Notes under the pieces: model-generated
Told to the model about the DNA's origin: nothing
The model's input: the letters and a program-made list of their open reading frames with translations, nothing else
Databases searched by the model: none
Translations under genes and position numbers: made by a program
NCBI GenBank assembly: GCA_947396885.1
Contig: OX377206.1
Location: 89,711,960 to 89,775,959 of the forward strand
Source of the DNA: Heligmosomoides polygyrus polygyrus
Taxonomy: Eukaryota; Nematoda; Chromadorea; Rhabditida; Heligmosomidae
Length of the DNA stretch: 64,000 bases
Direction of reading: 5' to 3'
Part shown: piece after piece, positions 1 to 14,700 of the stretch
Position numbering within the stretch: position 1 is the stretch's first letter
How the letters are laid out: each line of letters opens with the position of its first letter

Positions 1-171
1 GCGAACCTCTATTCAACGACGGCGGAGGCTGTACGCAAGAACCCCAGCACCTGCGTAATCAGAAACAACACACAATGCGCATTACCAACTTCAACCACTC
101 TCTGAACTCCTGTTGAACGAGCGCAGTACTCCAGAATAAGGAATAATGCGAAAAATATGGCGTGAGTCAAT

Positions 172-440
172 CACTTCTGGAATGCGCCATGCACTCTGCT
201 TTTACGGGATGTCGTGGAGGCGACTTGAATGCGCATTTGGCCATACAATGACTAGCGGTGGCCAACCGATGGACAAGTCAGCGCTTTATTCCCCCCAGAC
301 TGAAAGTCTGATATCAACTCACCAACCGCGGAGGAATGGAAGGCTTGGTTGGCCTGGGCGGGAACTCCGAAGCAGGAGCCTGGAGTCGGGTGCTTTCGAA
401 AGCCGGCACCTCCTCCGACTGCACTACACGCGCCCATCAT
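172..440 (-). repeat. SINE-like repeat copy
   Basis: Inverse of the family consensus: TGGAATGCGCCATGCACTCT at the tail, TTGGTTGGCCTGGGCGGGAA in the core, and an A-box-like head near 440. Confidence 0.8.
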
Positions 441-459
441 GCCGTTCTATCAACGCATC

Positions 460-588
460 AGGGATCGTTTAATGTGATTCGACGCGCGACGCGTTATAGT
501 GATAAGCTCTCATATCGATTTATCATGTCGCGCGATCGATATGAGAGGTTATCACTACGTCGCGTCGCGTGCACACTAAACGATCCCT
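460..588. mobile_element. MITE family A (129 bp)
   Basis: Terminal inverted repeats AGGGATCGTTTAATGTG and CACACTAAACGATCCCT, with an inner palindrome around CATATCGATTTATC. The same ends flank 14408-14792. Confidence 0.8.
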
Positions 589-834
589 AATAGACGGTGA
601 TGATCCTGACCATTGAAGGCCAGCCGTGATTTCTTTACGCTGAAGAACATCTGTATACTCGTCAAGAACTCGTCGAGAACCTTCTACCACATTTTGGTAC
701 AAGCTAGCGGTTCTAGTCGCGAATGTGAGCAGCAATGGTAGGTTAGAACGCGCATCTCTGCTGGCAAGATTGCATCGTATGTGTTCGGTCGTTACCTGAT
801 AGGTTATGATTGGCTGGCGTGTTTTTTTTTTCTC

Positions 835-888
835 CCAGTGCTGCCCACATTCCCGACATGTCCATGTCGGAAATGTGGGCAGCATTGG
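835..888. repeat. Short palindrome (26-bp arms)
   Basis: CCAGTGCTGCCCACATTCCC and its inverse GAAATGTGGGCAGCATTGG surround CATGTCCATG. It may be a solo fold-back element. Confidence 0.75.
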
Positions 889-1026
889 ACATGTCTAGAA
901 ATTGTTCTATATTCTCGCATCGCATTTATACGCGGCTCACTCGGCAGCTTTCGCGTAATTTGCTCTGTGACTCCTTTCTCTGCTGACAAGATGAGCGCCC
1001 TGAATTGTAACAGCTTTCAAGAAATT

Positions 1027-1040
1027 CACTTCTGTTGCAG
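1027..1040 (+). promoter_or_regulatory. Probable spliced-leader (or 5'UTR) acceptor of the MAM gene
   Basis: A pyrimidine-rich TTCTGTTGCAG ends at 1040, 33 nt upstream of the chosen ATG at 1074. No in-frame exon is needed upstream, and this spacing is typical of nematode trans-splice sites. A normal cis-spliced 5'UTR exon is the alternative. Confidence 0.45.
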
Positions 1041-1073
1041 GTTTCACGTCGCTCCTCGTCGTCTTTTTGCGAC

Positions 1074-3508
1074 ATGGAGCGAGCTATGTCTCAGCACAGT
1101 CCGAAGAACCTGGTCAGCCGAATTTTACAGGTAAATTCTCTCTTCTCTGTTCACGTGTTGGACCTGATGTCATTCTTCACTTGCCTTCATTCAGGTAGCA
1201 CTCGGTTTGTTCGTGACGACAACTGATTTACCACCGTATCCGAATAACCACGAGAGTCTGTCGTATGATTGCTCCTTCGATAGCGACTGCAGGTTTGGCA
1301 TTACTAGCGCCGTGGGTGGTAGCACATTCGGGAGAAGGGCCAATTTCGCCTGAACCACGAACTGATTCATGGTTCGGGCACCACCCGAGCCATTCAATAT
1401 TGCCATCATGGGGATTCGCAGGCTGGCGCCAGGTGTTTCTATAAAAGCCGACTTGTACACCGGCTTACCACCGCGAACCATTAAATTCGTTCAAAACGTA
1501 CGCCTTCAGATTTTTCCGCGAGATCCTGTAGTCGTAGAATGCGTGGCTCACTCCACAAATAACGTCGATTTCTATGCCTTTTGAATTTCACGCTGATTTT
1601 CAGATGGGCTTCGATTGGAAACACAATGGATCACTGGAGGGTGGCTCGTGGTGAACCGGAAAGTCTGCTGTGGCTCGCAGCAACAGGAACTATGCAGCTT
1701 CCAAGTAAGGCGTTCCTAACCTATAATATCCTACTGCCTATAAAATAAGATATCTGGCGCCCAAGCTGTGCGTCTGTTCGCACGTCTGCGCAAAATTAGT
1801 TGCCGTTCAGAGGCTTTCACAAAAACTCTGCCGCTATTATTTAACCATGCTCAGAATTATTCGCTTGAAGTAGAAGTCACCCGAGCATCTTCTCGGTAGA
1901 CATGCTTCGCGGCGGTAAACTCTATTAAATGAACTACCGATATTGATCGATATTATCGATTTTTGTCTAGAAATGGTCATCGGAATTTCGAATCACATAA
2001 AAATTCTGGCTGGAAAATAGCGTTCACAGCAGGTATACAACATACATAGGTCTAACTTCCTCATTTATCGCAACTTTAAAGAATTCAGTTTTCTTAGTGG
2101 CGAATGTGACGTCATAATCAAGCATATTAAGCATATGTCTTCAAGCATATTTTATTTTTTAAGACTTCTTTGATGTAAACCCTTATAAATCTTGTGTACG
2201 TGTTTTCTCCGCGTGTGAATGATTGTAAATAACGTCTGAAAATTTTTAAAAATGTATTAATTATTAAACAAACTATCTGTACTAAATGAAATTTATTCGA
2301 TGGTGTCCACAAAAATATCCGTTAAAGTTGGGATGTACTAACAAGTTGTAAGTGTATCGCCAGTGAATCTGTTTCGTATATTTTTCTTATTTTTTTATTT
2401 TTTCGCATGTTAGTAAAGTCAATGTCAATCGATAGTATCGATTTTGGATGAAAGTTGGATACAGGTTTGCGATGTTAGAGTTTATTTTGTGAAAATGAAA
2501 GGGTTGCAGAGACAGGTACCTGCGAAATGTGCATATTTGCAAAATTCCTGGATTCTATGTACATGCTTTCGTGTTCAACCACAGATTACGAAGATGAATT
2601 GATTGATTGATTGATCAAGGCGTTTAGGGAGCCACAATTAAATCGCCGGATAAAAATTGAATTGGCTGCCTAATACTTAAACTACACACTACATTGCTCC
2701 CTCTCTCTCTTTCAGGGGATCCCTTTCTGCTTATCGAACAGCGAGGAAATCCAGTGGACGTCCTCATGACAGACGAAATCGCGTGTCAGAAGGAATCGGC
2801 CGATTTTTCGTTTGTCTACTGGACGATTGGTATGCTCAATATTTTCTTTTATTTGGTGCCGTTTGACTGCTTTATTTACTGTTTTTCATCAAACAGTAAC
2901 GCCAGTTTGCAAAGATAAAGCTAATGAAAACTTCTTTTAAAATTTTTGGGACTATATGGCATTGAAGTAAGTGGAGCGCAGTCCGAGGAAGCGCCAGCTG
3001 TTGCGGGCTCCCGATACCAGGTTCTTTGTTCGGATTTCCCGCCCAGGCCAACCAAACCTTCCATCCCTCGGTGGTCGGGGTACGAGACTTGCCTGCGCCG
3101 ACCTGTTCATCGGCTGGCCACCGCAAGTGATTGTAGCCAAATACGCATTCAAATCGCCTCCACAACACCCTGCAGAAGTAGAATGCATGGCGCATCCTAA
3201 AAGTGGTCTAGTAACGCTGTCCTTTATCCCCCTATCAGTGAATTCATAACAGACTGAAAGCATGCGATGTAAGATTAGTTTCGGCTTTCGTTCACAAGTC
3301 TTTTATGTTATTAAGATTTGGCGGAGCAGTTGGCGCAAACGGCAAGAGGCACGCATGTAGAGGTGATCGATATAAAGTTCGATTCCAATTTTCCTTCCGA
3401 ATTCTCTCCAGTTACAGGAAACTCACGTAAATCGAGCACCGGAACATCACTGCTAGAATATTGTATGAAAGTGCAAATCTGTCTTCTTTCCCTCTGTCTG
3501 TCCGTTTA

Positions 3509-3547
<39 letters not shown>

Positions 3548-6500
3548 GCCTGCCTGCCTTTTTGCTCACCCATCCATCACAACTTGTACAATGACATGGG
3601 GAACAACTATAACTATATTTGGACCAGCATTATTGATCATTATTGATCATTACATAGTGACATTTGAAGGCGGGAACCGAGTGAATACGTCGCTCGGTAG
3701 ATAGACTTCACAGTAGTTAAAAACATCGATCGGCCGATTGTTATCGTTTGTGTTAATTGATTTTCGGCCACGGTTGAATATTTGCATACAAAACCATGCG
3801 AAATAACGTGCTATGAGCAGACTTCATAGCAGAAAACGAGATTGGTTCCTATCAGTTTCCTGAGCTAAGCCCCATTCAGCAGTAAAAGCATTAGGCTTGT
3901 TGACTGATGGTTGCTAGAATGTTTTATGCATTCGTTTTAATTCCTGAGAGGCCCGTTTGATGGTTATTTATTTATTTTATTTATTTATATGCTGTTAGGA
4001 TGTTTCGCTGGAATCAAAACTCTTGCTCCAAGTAGGACTCGAACCCGCACTCTCTACTTTCCGGGCAGAATGCTAGCGCATTACCACAAACACTGTTTGA
4101 CCACCCGCAACATCCTCGATGTCATCGTTGTCAGAATAGGTTGTTGCGAAGAGAAAACGGAGAATATTGTTAGAATCTTCCCTAATTCAGCGGTCAAATT
4201 TCTACCTGATCTATACGCATTCCTTTCGTGATGAACACAAAATTCTTTTTTTAGAAAATAAGCACCCCAAATAATGTTTTTTACTTAATTTTCTACAAGC
4301 AATAATTTTTTATATGCACTGTTGATTTGAGGGAATGCTGATCTCGAGATCTGCCTAACGGACGTGCGAGGGAATCCGTTCAACTGTACAGGAATGCTGG
4401 CTTCCACCGCTATGCCTGGCAAGGTTCACTTGAAGATTCCTGAGATGCAGCGGCCGTATCGTGTACGTCGTTTCTACTTGCGTTTTTATTAAATATCCTC
4501 ATTTGCAATTGTATATGGCGTAGTCGGAAGAGGCAAAGGCCGTCGTGAACACCACGAATCGGTCCATGGTTCGACTCCCGCGCAAAGCCTTCCAGCTCTA
4601 AGGGGTCGATGAATTTGTTTCAGGTTGTCTGAAAAGGGAACACAAAGACCTGACCACCTCGCCTGGTCACCGGAAGTCATTTTGTCGACCAAGTACCCTT
4701 TCCGCAGTAGAAGAGAAGGAGTAAAAGGCGCGGCGTATCCCAATCAGGGATTCATCAGCGACGAGCATTATCCTTGACGAAAATGCGCAGAGAAAACCAG
4801 TAATTGCTGAAGGACTTCCGTGATGTCATCCATTTCAAAGGCATTTCCTCACAGTCTAAAATGGGTTTTCAGATAATGATCTCTCCGAACAACCTTCCTG
4901 GTGTACTTATCATCGACGACATTCGCTTCAATGCCAGCATCTGCGACCGCACCATTCCTTCGACACCTCCAGGAGAAGATACAACCTCTAGAGTGAGTTG
5001 AACAAGAAATTGTTTGCCGAACTTTAATTCTCTATCCATTACATCAGGTAAGTGGTTCTGTGCCGGATACTTTTACATGGATAGTATGTGGGTATAATAA
5101 CCTCCGCGACTGAACTGATTGGTTTTCTTCCCTGTTTGCGTAATGCGTTAACAACTTACTAGGGTAGGTGTAGGAGTTGAACTTAGCCGGAATTTTTAAT
5201 ACGCCATCTCCTGTTTGGTACTTGCCTGATATGGAATCAACATTTACTGTGAGTCGGTTTTGAACACAAATAAGCAAGGTGAAAGACTGTCGCCGCAAGC
5301 AGCACTGAAAAATCGAGGGTGTCACACAATTGCAGATGTGTACCAATGGTTAGCATTCGGACTCATGTTCGCATGGTCACAGGTTCGATTCCGAAACTGT
5401 ACGACCTTTCAGTATTTTAGTTTCAAGCCTGACAACAAGTAGTTTTTATTTGCTTCGCCTTTTTGACCAACATTCACAGCTCTTCTTAGCTAATAGCGTG
5501 ACGCCTGGTCGTAGATCATAGCGGTGTAAAAAGTCCATGGATGCAAGAAGCCACCTTATTACAATTCTGTTAAGAAGCACAAGCATCGGGCAAAGCTGCA
5601 ACACAACATATGCCATCGGATAGAGCAAAGAATGACGTTAAATAAAAAAGCGAAGTTGAATATTGATCAAGTAATAAGCAAACGAAAAGTGGTTGCACAA
5701 AAACCGCCAGGGCCCGGATTAATGACTTGGTAAGTGTAAAATCTACCGTCATCCCCACTCACCCGCAATTCATGAACGCGCGGCGAGGAAAATTAGCAGT
5801 AAGTTTCAAGGTAAATGCTACCTCGCTAGCGCGTCCAGGAATATTTACCGCCAAACCAAGGGTTCTGCTCCCCTGCTAATTTCTGACCCGACGCAACGAC
5901 CCTGGCCCATTACTAACTCATCCACCAAATCAATACTCGATAGGGGTGCGTATAAGTAAAACCCTTGCTTTGGCGGTTATGTATCAGAAACGGTGGTAAG
6001 TTCCCCGCAAGTGGTGGGTAAGTGGCCGTCTCGAGTTAAACCGGATTAGGTTTTACCGCCGACCACGATCATGAACCGGGCCCAGAACTTTTCGTCCAAT
6101 CTGATATATACACGCAGGTTTCCCCTGAGGGAATAGGATATAGGAACTCCCGTTTCTCCCTCGCTCGGGTGGAGTACAGCATGTTTCTGCGTAATTTGCA
6201 GACGGTCACGTCACCTACTACAACTACGGCGGCAGCAGTACCATGGACGCAGAGTCGACCAGAAACCACGTCCCTGACCACGACATCTGCAGAAACGGGT
6301 GAATAACCACTTCACGGCTACCCTCTCTGATTTTATCACTGACTGATTCTGTAATTGCAGTAATAATGCCTAAAACAATTCCGAAAGGTAAAGGAAGGAG
6401 CACGTTCGGTGCAACCACTTTCAAGAAATCGATCATAGAAAGGTTTGATTGATCGCTCCGACTTTTCCTTTTGTAGCAACTGATTCGCGGAGTTGTTCCT

Positions 6501-9500
6501 TAGGGTTACGCTACCAAGCTCTACAACGGAAGTGCCATTCGAACTGATGGTCTACGGCAATAGAACCAGCCCTCTGTTCGATAGAAGGACAGGTGAGAAG
6601 AATTCACAGGACTATACACATAGAGCACCTTTAATGTTATCTAGAGAACAAAAACGCTAGAATTAGATATGTCGGTTGTTTAACCAGATTTTTTATCATT
6701 TTGATAAATTTTTCGACATAAGCTAATCTCTAAACAAAAGTGGGCACTTGCATAGGACGATGGGACACAGCTATGGTGATACTCCTAGTGGTCAACTGGA
6801 AGGTTAAATTGATCGACACATGAGCAGTACTTCTGCTTTTTTCAACGACATTTCTATAGCTGAAGATTGGAACGTGTTTTTCGGAAGGCCTTAATCCATT
6901 TCAGTCTCACGTCCAAAATGCGGAATTTCACTTCTGAAGTTCCGCTCACCTACCGGTGAAATTTCACCTGTGAATTGTTTTGCTCCCCTTGCAGTTAACC
7001 GCTGTGAGTATCTGAGATGATTTGTGATGATGACGTAAGGTAATGTGTAATTTGTGTAGTTACGTATGAAGCTTCAGATTTTAGACGCAACGAGCGAATC
7101 AACTCATACACTCGCAGCGATCAATTGTAAGGGCAACTATAGCTTACAGGGGAAAGTTCACCGGTGGATGAACGAGATCTCACCAGCAGTGAAGCCGACC
7201 ACTTTGAGCTGAGGTTTGAAATTGGGTCCGAACTTGCTGAAGATACTTTCCCATTTCCCGCTATAGAAATTTCGTTAATTTCCAAGACTGATTCCGTTCA
7301 TTTGTCGGTCAATTTCTTCGGTGAACTATAGTTTCTCTTCCAGTTGACCGCTGCGAGTGTCCAAGATATTGGGAGCGTCCTTGATTCATACGATAAGTAG
7401 TTACTTCCCACTTCTTCAAAACTTCACCCGTAGTTGAAATACAGGAATTTTAGAATTGTCCTCGCCCCACTTGTGTTCCATCGTCCTAAATAAGCGCCTA
7501 AAAACATACGGCTCTAGTGTTTGACCAGACATACCGAAACCTAAGCAAGAGTGGTTTAAAGGACTGTTCATAGTCTACCATTGTAGCGAGTAAATAGCCC
7601 GTGCAAAGCACACGAATCGATTAATGCCGGGTGGCAAAAATCGATAAAATCTACTAGGTCGCTGCATATGAAGTGGCCGATTTCGCTACCTCAATTCCTG
7701 GCCGATTTTTCGTGGCTACCAACAACATGTGGCCCATCTCACAGCGAAATCTAGTGGACACGTCTCTACTCTCATCGTCTTTCTGTTTTCTGGCACCGAA
7801 CATTGCTTCAATTCTGAGCAAAGCCGTGTACGTGTTGACATACCAGCCACCACACTTCAAAGTCGTGTTATAGCAAAAGTGAAACGGGAATTTCTTGAAA
7901 CCGTCAAAAATCTGGCAGTCTTAGTGAATGAGGTTCCTTCTCTGCTATAAGTCTAACGGAACGTGGTTCTTCTTCATTTTTCTTCGCTTCTGCCTCATTT
8001 TTACATGAAAGCCAGTGCAGTCGAAAAAGGGGCTTCATGTCAAGGATAACAAATTCAGCAATCAAGATGATGTCGAAAATGACTTTTTGTAATTTATTAA
8101 TTCTCGTAGTTCTGATTTTTAAACAGATGGAATGTCTAAGCTATTGTCGAGTTAGGAAAGGTGCAATAATTGTAATGGTATTTATTTCCATTAATAAAAT
8201 TGTTTAAAAGCAAAATGGTGATCTATCAAAGTTTTCAGTCAAAATCGGCCATTTCATATGCAACGACCTAATAATATACAGGGTGTCTAAAAAAATGTAT
8301 GCATTTTTTTAGACACCCTGTATATGTAGAGTAACCTTGCTCACAGTAAAGGTACTAAAGAAGTTAAGAGCTCGTATGAAGGCTTAAGAAAATGTAAATT
8401 TTCTGACATATGAGCGATGTGAACTGCGCCATGCACCCGTCTAAAGTTTTGCGCTTTACACTGGATTGATTGTGTTTCGCTTGAATACTTGTTATAACTT
8501 CCTCACAATTTAGCCGCATCGATCGATTTGTGCCTTTTTTAAGGTTGGCAATTTAAAAGCAAACCAATGCCCGCAAAAAATGCGGGGTATCCTAAAAAAT
8601 GCACGAACTGTTTGAGAAGTTCTAACATTGCTGCTAGTAAAGCTTTTGAAGATGTTTGAGACTCACATGAAAGCCCAGAGTAGCAAGATGCATGCGTATG
8701 CAAATAGTCAAGATTACACCATGCCTCCGCCTGAACCTTGCATTTCCGGCTCGATCGATGGTGCATTGGCCGAATGCTTGTTACATCGTGTTACTACTTG
8801 GCCAGATTAACCTGTGCTGTGCTTCTTTTAACTTCTATACTTAACAATCAGGTGAAAGACACGTGACATATGAGTTTATTGATCGCACATTTTAAATGTG
8901 TGGAGGAGCCCCATTTTACAAGACGGATTCTGTGGACTGATGAAGCAACGTTCAAGTTGAATGAAGAGGTTAATCACCATAATTACAGCTACTGGGCCAA
9001 GGACGACGTCAAACAAAACGCAGCACAGATTAAGGTGACCAAGTAGTAACAAGACTATAACAAGCATTCAGCCTATGCTCAATCAATCGAGTCTGAAATG
9101 CAAGCTTCCAGGCGGGAGCATAGTGCAACCTTGACTAATTTACACGTCGTAAAAATCGCGATACTCTATGCTTTCATATGAGTCTCAAACTTCTTCAGAA
9201 GCTTCAAGAGCGCTTTAGAATATTAAATCATCTAGCACTATAAGGCAATTCAGAACACAGGTTGAGCGGTATCTCCAAGAGGATTTCTAATTGTTTACTG
9301 CCTTTCTAGACTTGCTGATTTCTGTGCGTGTTTGTATTATTAAAACCTATGACTTCATTTACCATTCCTTTTGTTGGTTTGTAACTATTTTTGTTTCTTT
9401 TATGTTTTTTTCTTCTCACCTACGTGGTTATCCACGTACAAATAAATAAATAAATAACAGCAGTAATGTTAGAACATTTCAATGCAACCTGCATTTTCTG

Positions 9501-11755
9501 ACATTTCCTGCATTTTACCGAAACCTGCACTGTGTTTTCAAGTTTTAAACGTTAAAAGGAGCACAATTCAATCAATACGGCCACTTTGTGGAGAAATTAT
9601 ACCAAGTACTCAAGCGAGACACAATCAATCGAGTGTAAGTGGTCGTTTAGGCCTATGTTATACTCTCGCGGGAGCATCCGCGGACGGGCGGGAATCGCGC
9701 CGAGATCCCTCACCTGGCCAATCGCCGCGCCTCGCCACGCCTGCCGTCCGCGGTCCACCCTTCGTCCGCGGACGTTCCGCGGATGCTCCCGCGGGAGTAT
9801 AACAGGGGCCTTCCGCATCGCGCGTCGCGCGCACACTAAACAAGGCCTAAACGCGAAATTTCAAACGAGTCCTTGGCACAATCAGCACCGCGCATATGCC
9901 AGAAAATTTCCATTTTCTTAAGCTTTCATAGCTCTTTTCATAGCTCTTAACTCCTTCAGTACCTTTACTGTGAGCAAAGTTGTCACCTTTCAAACAGTGT
10001 ATGCATTTTTGAGACACCCTGTACCTTGCCCGCGCGACCAACCGCAGCCGCCTCAGACTATGAGCAGACCGTAAACTTCAAGTTTGATGCAGGAACAGTC
10101 ATCGCCGACTCGACGAGGCTGCTGTGTGACTTCAACAAGGAATTCGCCTGTCAGTGGGGTGCAGAAGCTGGAAAATGGGCAATTATTGAGCAAGGTAACA
10201 ACGCTACCGTCCCACGACACCTAAAAATGCTTTAATATTCTTTTTTCATGCGCCATACCTTCGCTGGAGGAATCGGTCGCCGATTCTTCTTTGCTTCCTT
10301 CGTATCCGGCTGCACTCGTCCTACAAGGTCCGTCTATGCTAGCGAGTGACCCGGTGCAATGCCAAACCGGACCAGGAAAGGTGAAGTTGTCACATGAAGT
10401 TGTCGATGCCTTGAATTTCTGCTCTCAAATCTCTACCATGGTCGAACGCACCGCCTTCAGCGATCCTTACGTGGTCTATGGTCCTTTTTACAACATCTAT
10501 ACACATATTTCACGTCGAATTAGACACTTTTTAAACGAAAATGGACACTCTTCTAGGCTAGCCTAAGACTTTTTAAATCAAAGCGAACTCTCCCAAATTG
10601 AATGGGCTTATTCTGCACTAAACTGGAAACTCTCCAAAAAGTTGGAATAATTTTTTATTCAACGAAAATTTTAGTATAACTTTCTTTGTAGTCTTAATAC
10701 ATCTACTCAATAAGTGAGCACACTGTTTGAGATTTTATAGTGTTTATTCTTTGATGAAATATAATAGTTTAAGCCCTAGTTTATACTTGCGCCGCCACGT
10801 GGCGCGGCACCATGATCGCCATATATATCGATTTATCGCGCCGCCCGGTCGATATCTTTCCCGACCATCGCGCCGCGCCGCGCAGCGGTGCAAGTATAAA
10901 CTAGAGCTATCCCTTTCATAACACGCGCGATTTTCTCAGGTGACCGCCGCGTTGCACAGCGCGCTTTTTCCCGCGCGCTGATCATTTGAATTATTTTGTT
11001 TGTATTATTTGTTAAATATGGAAAACAATGACGAATGAAGTTTCCCAAGGACCCCTTGACCGTAGATAATAGTGGACTCATTGATTAATATTGTACTATT
11101 TATTGTTTAATAATTTTCCATGAACTATTTTTATGATGGTGTCCGACGACATCGTCGGACAATGTCGTGAAAGTGTTAAAGCTTGTTCCAAAGAGCAGGA
11201 AAGCGTCCATTTTTCATTGCTAAAAGAAGAGACTGTGCCTTGACTTCGTTAAAGACGTCGCGATTTTTATTCGATAGACGACAGAAATTCTGTTTGCATG
11301 GAGTTTCACAGCTGTCAGCGACACAACAACAGTAACGAACGCACATACCTTCACTTTGTTGGCTTACGGAGGTGGTATTTACACAATCAATCAAAAAAAA
11401 ATTGCGGCGAACTTTTTGAGTGCATGGTGCGATCTGATTTTTTAATGCACTATATGCTTGCTTTTTGCTGTGTTTTAAGAGATATTTTAATTTATTATAT
11501 TTCATCTAAAACTAAAACTTTTATTTAAAATAATCTTATTTGGGCAGGTAAACTGAATATTTTCAAGGAATGTTATACCAAATTTTCGCCGAACAACAAT
11601 TATTCTAACCACCTTATTAAGTCAGGAGTTTAACCTGGCTGAAGGTCATCTCGATTTGGAAGAGTTTCGCGTTGATTTCAAAGGTCTTAAAGCTAGCTTA
11701 GAAGTGTATAATTTAATTTGAAAAGTATCCAATTCGACGCGAATACGGTGTACAT

Positions 11756-11790
<35 letters not shown>

Positions 11791-14700
11791 TGTGTGGAAT
11801 CTGCTATCAGAGTTCCTTAAGTTGTTTCGATACAACTCGTTAATATAACCTACGACGGCAGGAAGCAAAGCACCAATCCACTCATAAGGGAATGGTCTGA
11901 AGCGTGTATCTGAACGGCGAGAGCGAGTCGTATAGGAAGAATCCTCACCCCTCAATCAGTATAAAAATCTGTTTCCTTTTTGCTAAATCGTTAAACCCAA
12001 AGAGTATAGGGTCCTTGAACGTACCATCTATTCGGCGCGTCACGAGCGCTTTGGAGTCTCTTGTACGCCTAAGCTGCTGCTGCCGACAAGCAGCTGAAGC
12101 AGTGGATAGTGGCGCAGATTATGCGAGGAAGGTCAAGGGTTCGGTTCTTCTGTATGGCGATATTTTTGCATTTCAATTGACTGGTTGAGATTTGAGTGAC
12201 CTTGACGTCTACACCATTTCCAGACGTTTTCTGCGAACTCTTCCAGCTGTATGCTGAGGGAAGTAAATCTGTTGGGACTAGTTTATTGCCCACCAGTTTT
12301 TAACCAGAAGGCAATGAGAAAACTATTCAACATGATGATGTAGGAACGTTTAACACCAGTGATATACAGGTACAAAGCGTATGAAGTAGAAGGACTGATC
12401 ACAATATGAGCAGCGTAAAAGAGAATCAGGCTCTTCACAGTTTGCTTCTCTACATGGAATAATGACTCCAGGGGAACTATCCTGCTCGAACTTTTCTTTT
12501 GCTCGGACGTAGGTTTTGTTGAGAATTGCTAGGGTCCTAAGTTCGCAGACGACCCTTGTTCGAAGTGGGATCAGGTACATTCGAAAATCGTAGTGACTAC
12601 TTGTACCCTTCTGTTTTTTTTGTGGGTATATGTCGCGTAGGTGAGCAGCATTGGTAGATGGGGGCGCGTAAACCAATCAGACCGCATTGAATGGTGACAT
12701 GCCGTTCGGAGAGGGCGTATTCAATCGGTACCCTAGTGGGCTGGATGTGTTCGGGCTGTGCTCTGTTTGGTTATTAATGGCTGGCGCGCTCCCACATACC
12801 AATGCTGCTCACCTATGCGACATGTACCTTTTTGTGTTTATTGTGCAAAATGTTCACTCGATAGCGCGTGTAGGCCTCGAGTTTAAAGGCCCAGAACTTC
12901 GCCAAGTTTAGAGCAGAAGCGGATCAGATGTGCACTGATCACGTAACCGTAATGTATCTAGTGAAGTGTGAAGAGGCACCGGAACGCAGCGTATGCTGCC
13001 GCTTCAGTAGAAAGTCAAGTCTCCATCGCATCTGACCATCCCGATCACATTTCCTTGACCGACCCCACTAATCACCCGCACGAGCCGATAACGAACGGAT
13101 CCGGACAAAACGAGGGATTTGCTGAAAATTCAGAAAAAAGCGAGTTTTCCACCGATTGATCTGAAAATTGAGCGGCGTTGATGGATGATGACATGAAGAT
13201 AGAAAATGTGAGAATTTCCCAGATTGTGCATGTTCCTTCACGGGCATGGTACACCTTCGTTTGGCATGATTTTGAAGTGAAGCACATAGCTCGAAAAAAA
13301 GGGAAAATCGGCCCCTATAGCATTTTTTCAGCACTTCTCCAGTGGCTTGAAAACTTACAGCAACGTCAGAGCTGTTGCTTTCACCGAAGAAGCGTTCTCT
13401 TCCCACGAAAGTGTGAAGCGCCATTTAAATTCTGGTGCGTGGTGCACTTCAGAAAAGGATTGTGTGAAGTGAACCCACGCTTTTTTCATCCGCTTATTGT
13501 GGAAGACTTTCGGTAGATAATGCACACAGACTCCGAAGATGGAAGATCGACGTTCTTCCAAACTGGACAATGCGGCGACGTTCTGTTGTGCAGCAGTCAC
13601 GTCATCACATGCCAAGGAGTTGTTCTACTGGAAGGCATGACTGATATGCGCTTTAACTTTCCATCTTTAACGAAGTGACCTGGGCATTTGGCCGCCCAGA
13701 AGATCATCATCGTTTGACCAATCAATCGTCCCTCTGAGCCGACACTGCCCGGCTCCGAACAAAGACGAGGGATTTGCTAAAAAAATCCGACGAAAATTTT
13801 TTGTTACCGAATGGTCTGGGGTAAGACAGCGTTGAAGATCAATGGCAGAGACATGGAAAATGTGAAAATTTCCCTGGTGAAACGTATTCCTGCTCAGATA
13901 TTGTGCACCTTCGAAAAGGTTGATTTTAAAGTGATGGAATCACGTTAGTTGGATTTATCCTAGTCGGGAGGGGGCAACCGTAAAGTACAAATTTCGAACC
14001 TCGTCTCATGCCACACAACCCTATCCCCTGAAATTGAATGAAAGACGTCGCTTCATGGGACAGTAGCCGAAGTTTTCGTAGAAACTCAAGCTCATGGAAT
14101 GAAGACGTAAACCACCATATGCCCTCCCCCCATTAGGATAGATCCATGAAGGTTATATCTTTAATATGATGCAGAAGTCAGCCTGCTAATTCTACACTGA
14201 AACCGGAAATAGCAACAAAACCTTTGTCAGCTTAAAAAAATCATAACTATATATCTACAATAGTTATTTTCTCGGCAGTTTTGAAGCGGTTTGAAGATCC
14301 GTAGTGTCTTCCCAGGCTCCCCACCCCACAGATTCTGAATAAAAAAAAACCAGTTGCAAACTCAGCAAATTGTGCACAAGCATTTTACCAGGTCGTTGCG
14401 CTGATATTGTTAAGGTTCGTTTAGTGCCCGCGACGCACGACGCGATGTTATGATAAGCTCCCATATCGATTCATCGCGTCGCGCGATCGATGTGAGAGCC
14501 TAGGGAGACGGTCAGGAGGTACACCCGCCCCCTGCTGGGGGGGGGGGGGGCGTGCGATCTTCCTCTCATCCCCCTTGTTCACCCACCCCAACCCCCTATG
14601 CTTCACCGAGAGTCTAACGGCTGCCTTACGAAACCTTTGACACGCAAAACAAAAGTTTCCGGTCCGCAGAACAGCGGCTGTACCTCCTAACGCCACGCCC

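Larger units (their letters stand above)
1195..4992 (+). other. MAM domain 1 exon group
   Basis: Five exons (1195-1292, 1604-1704, 2716-2829, 4332-4462, 4873-4992) encode the first MAM domain. Landmarks in order are CSFDSDCRW, HWRVARGEPESLLW, DEIACQ, FSFVYWTIGNADLEICL and VLIIDDIRFNASIC. The order, with four or more cysteines, an aromatic FVYW strand and the terminal IDDI motif, is the canonical MAM layout. At about 148 residues it is the fullest of the three copies. Confidence 0.88.

Noticed and set aside
3461..3704. Frames of 61 and 128 codons with Ser-Val-Cys-Leu repeats
   Set aside because: They are translations of the (TGTC)n microsatellite.
5300..5410. tRNA gene candidate with GGTTCGATTCC
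   Set aside because: The B box is good, but no acceptor or anticodon stem could be paired. At most it is a tRNA-derived repeat fragment.
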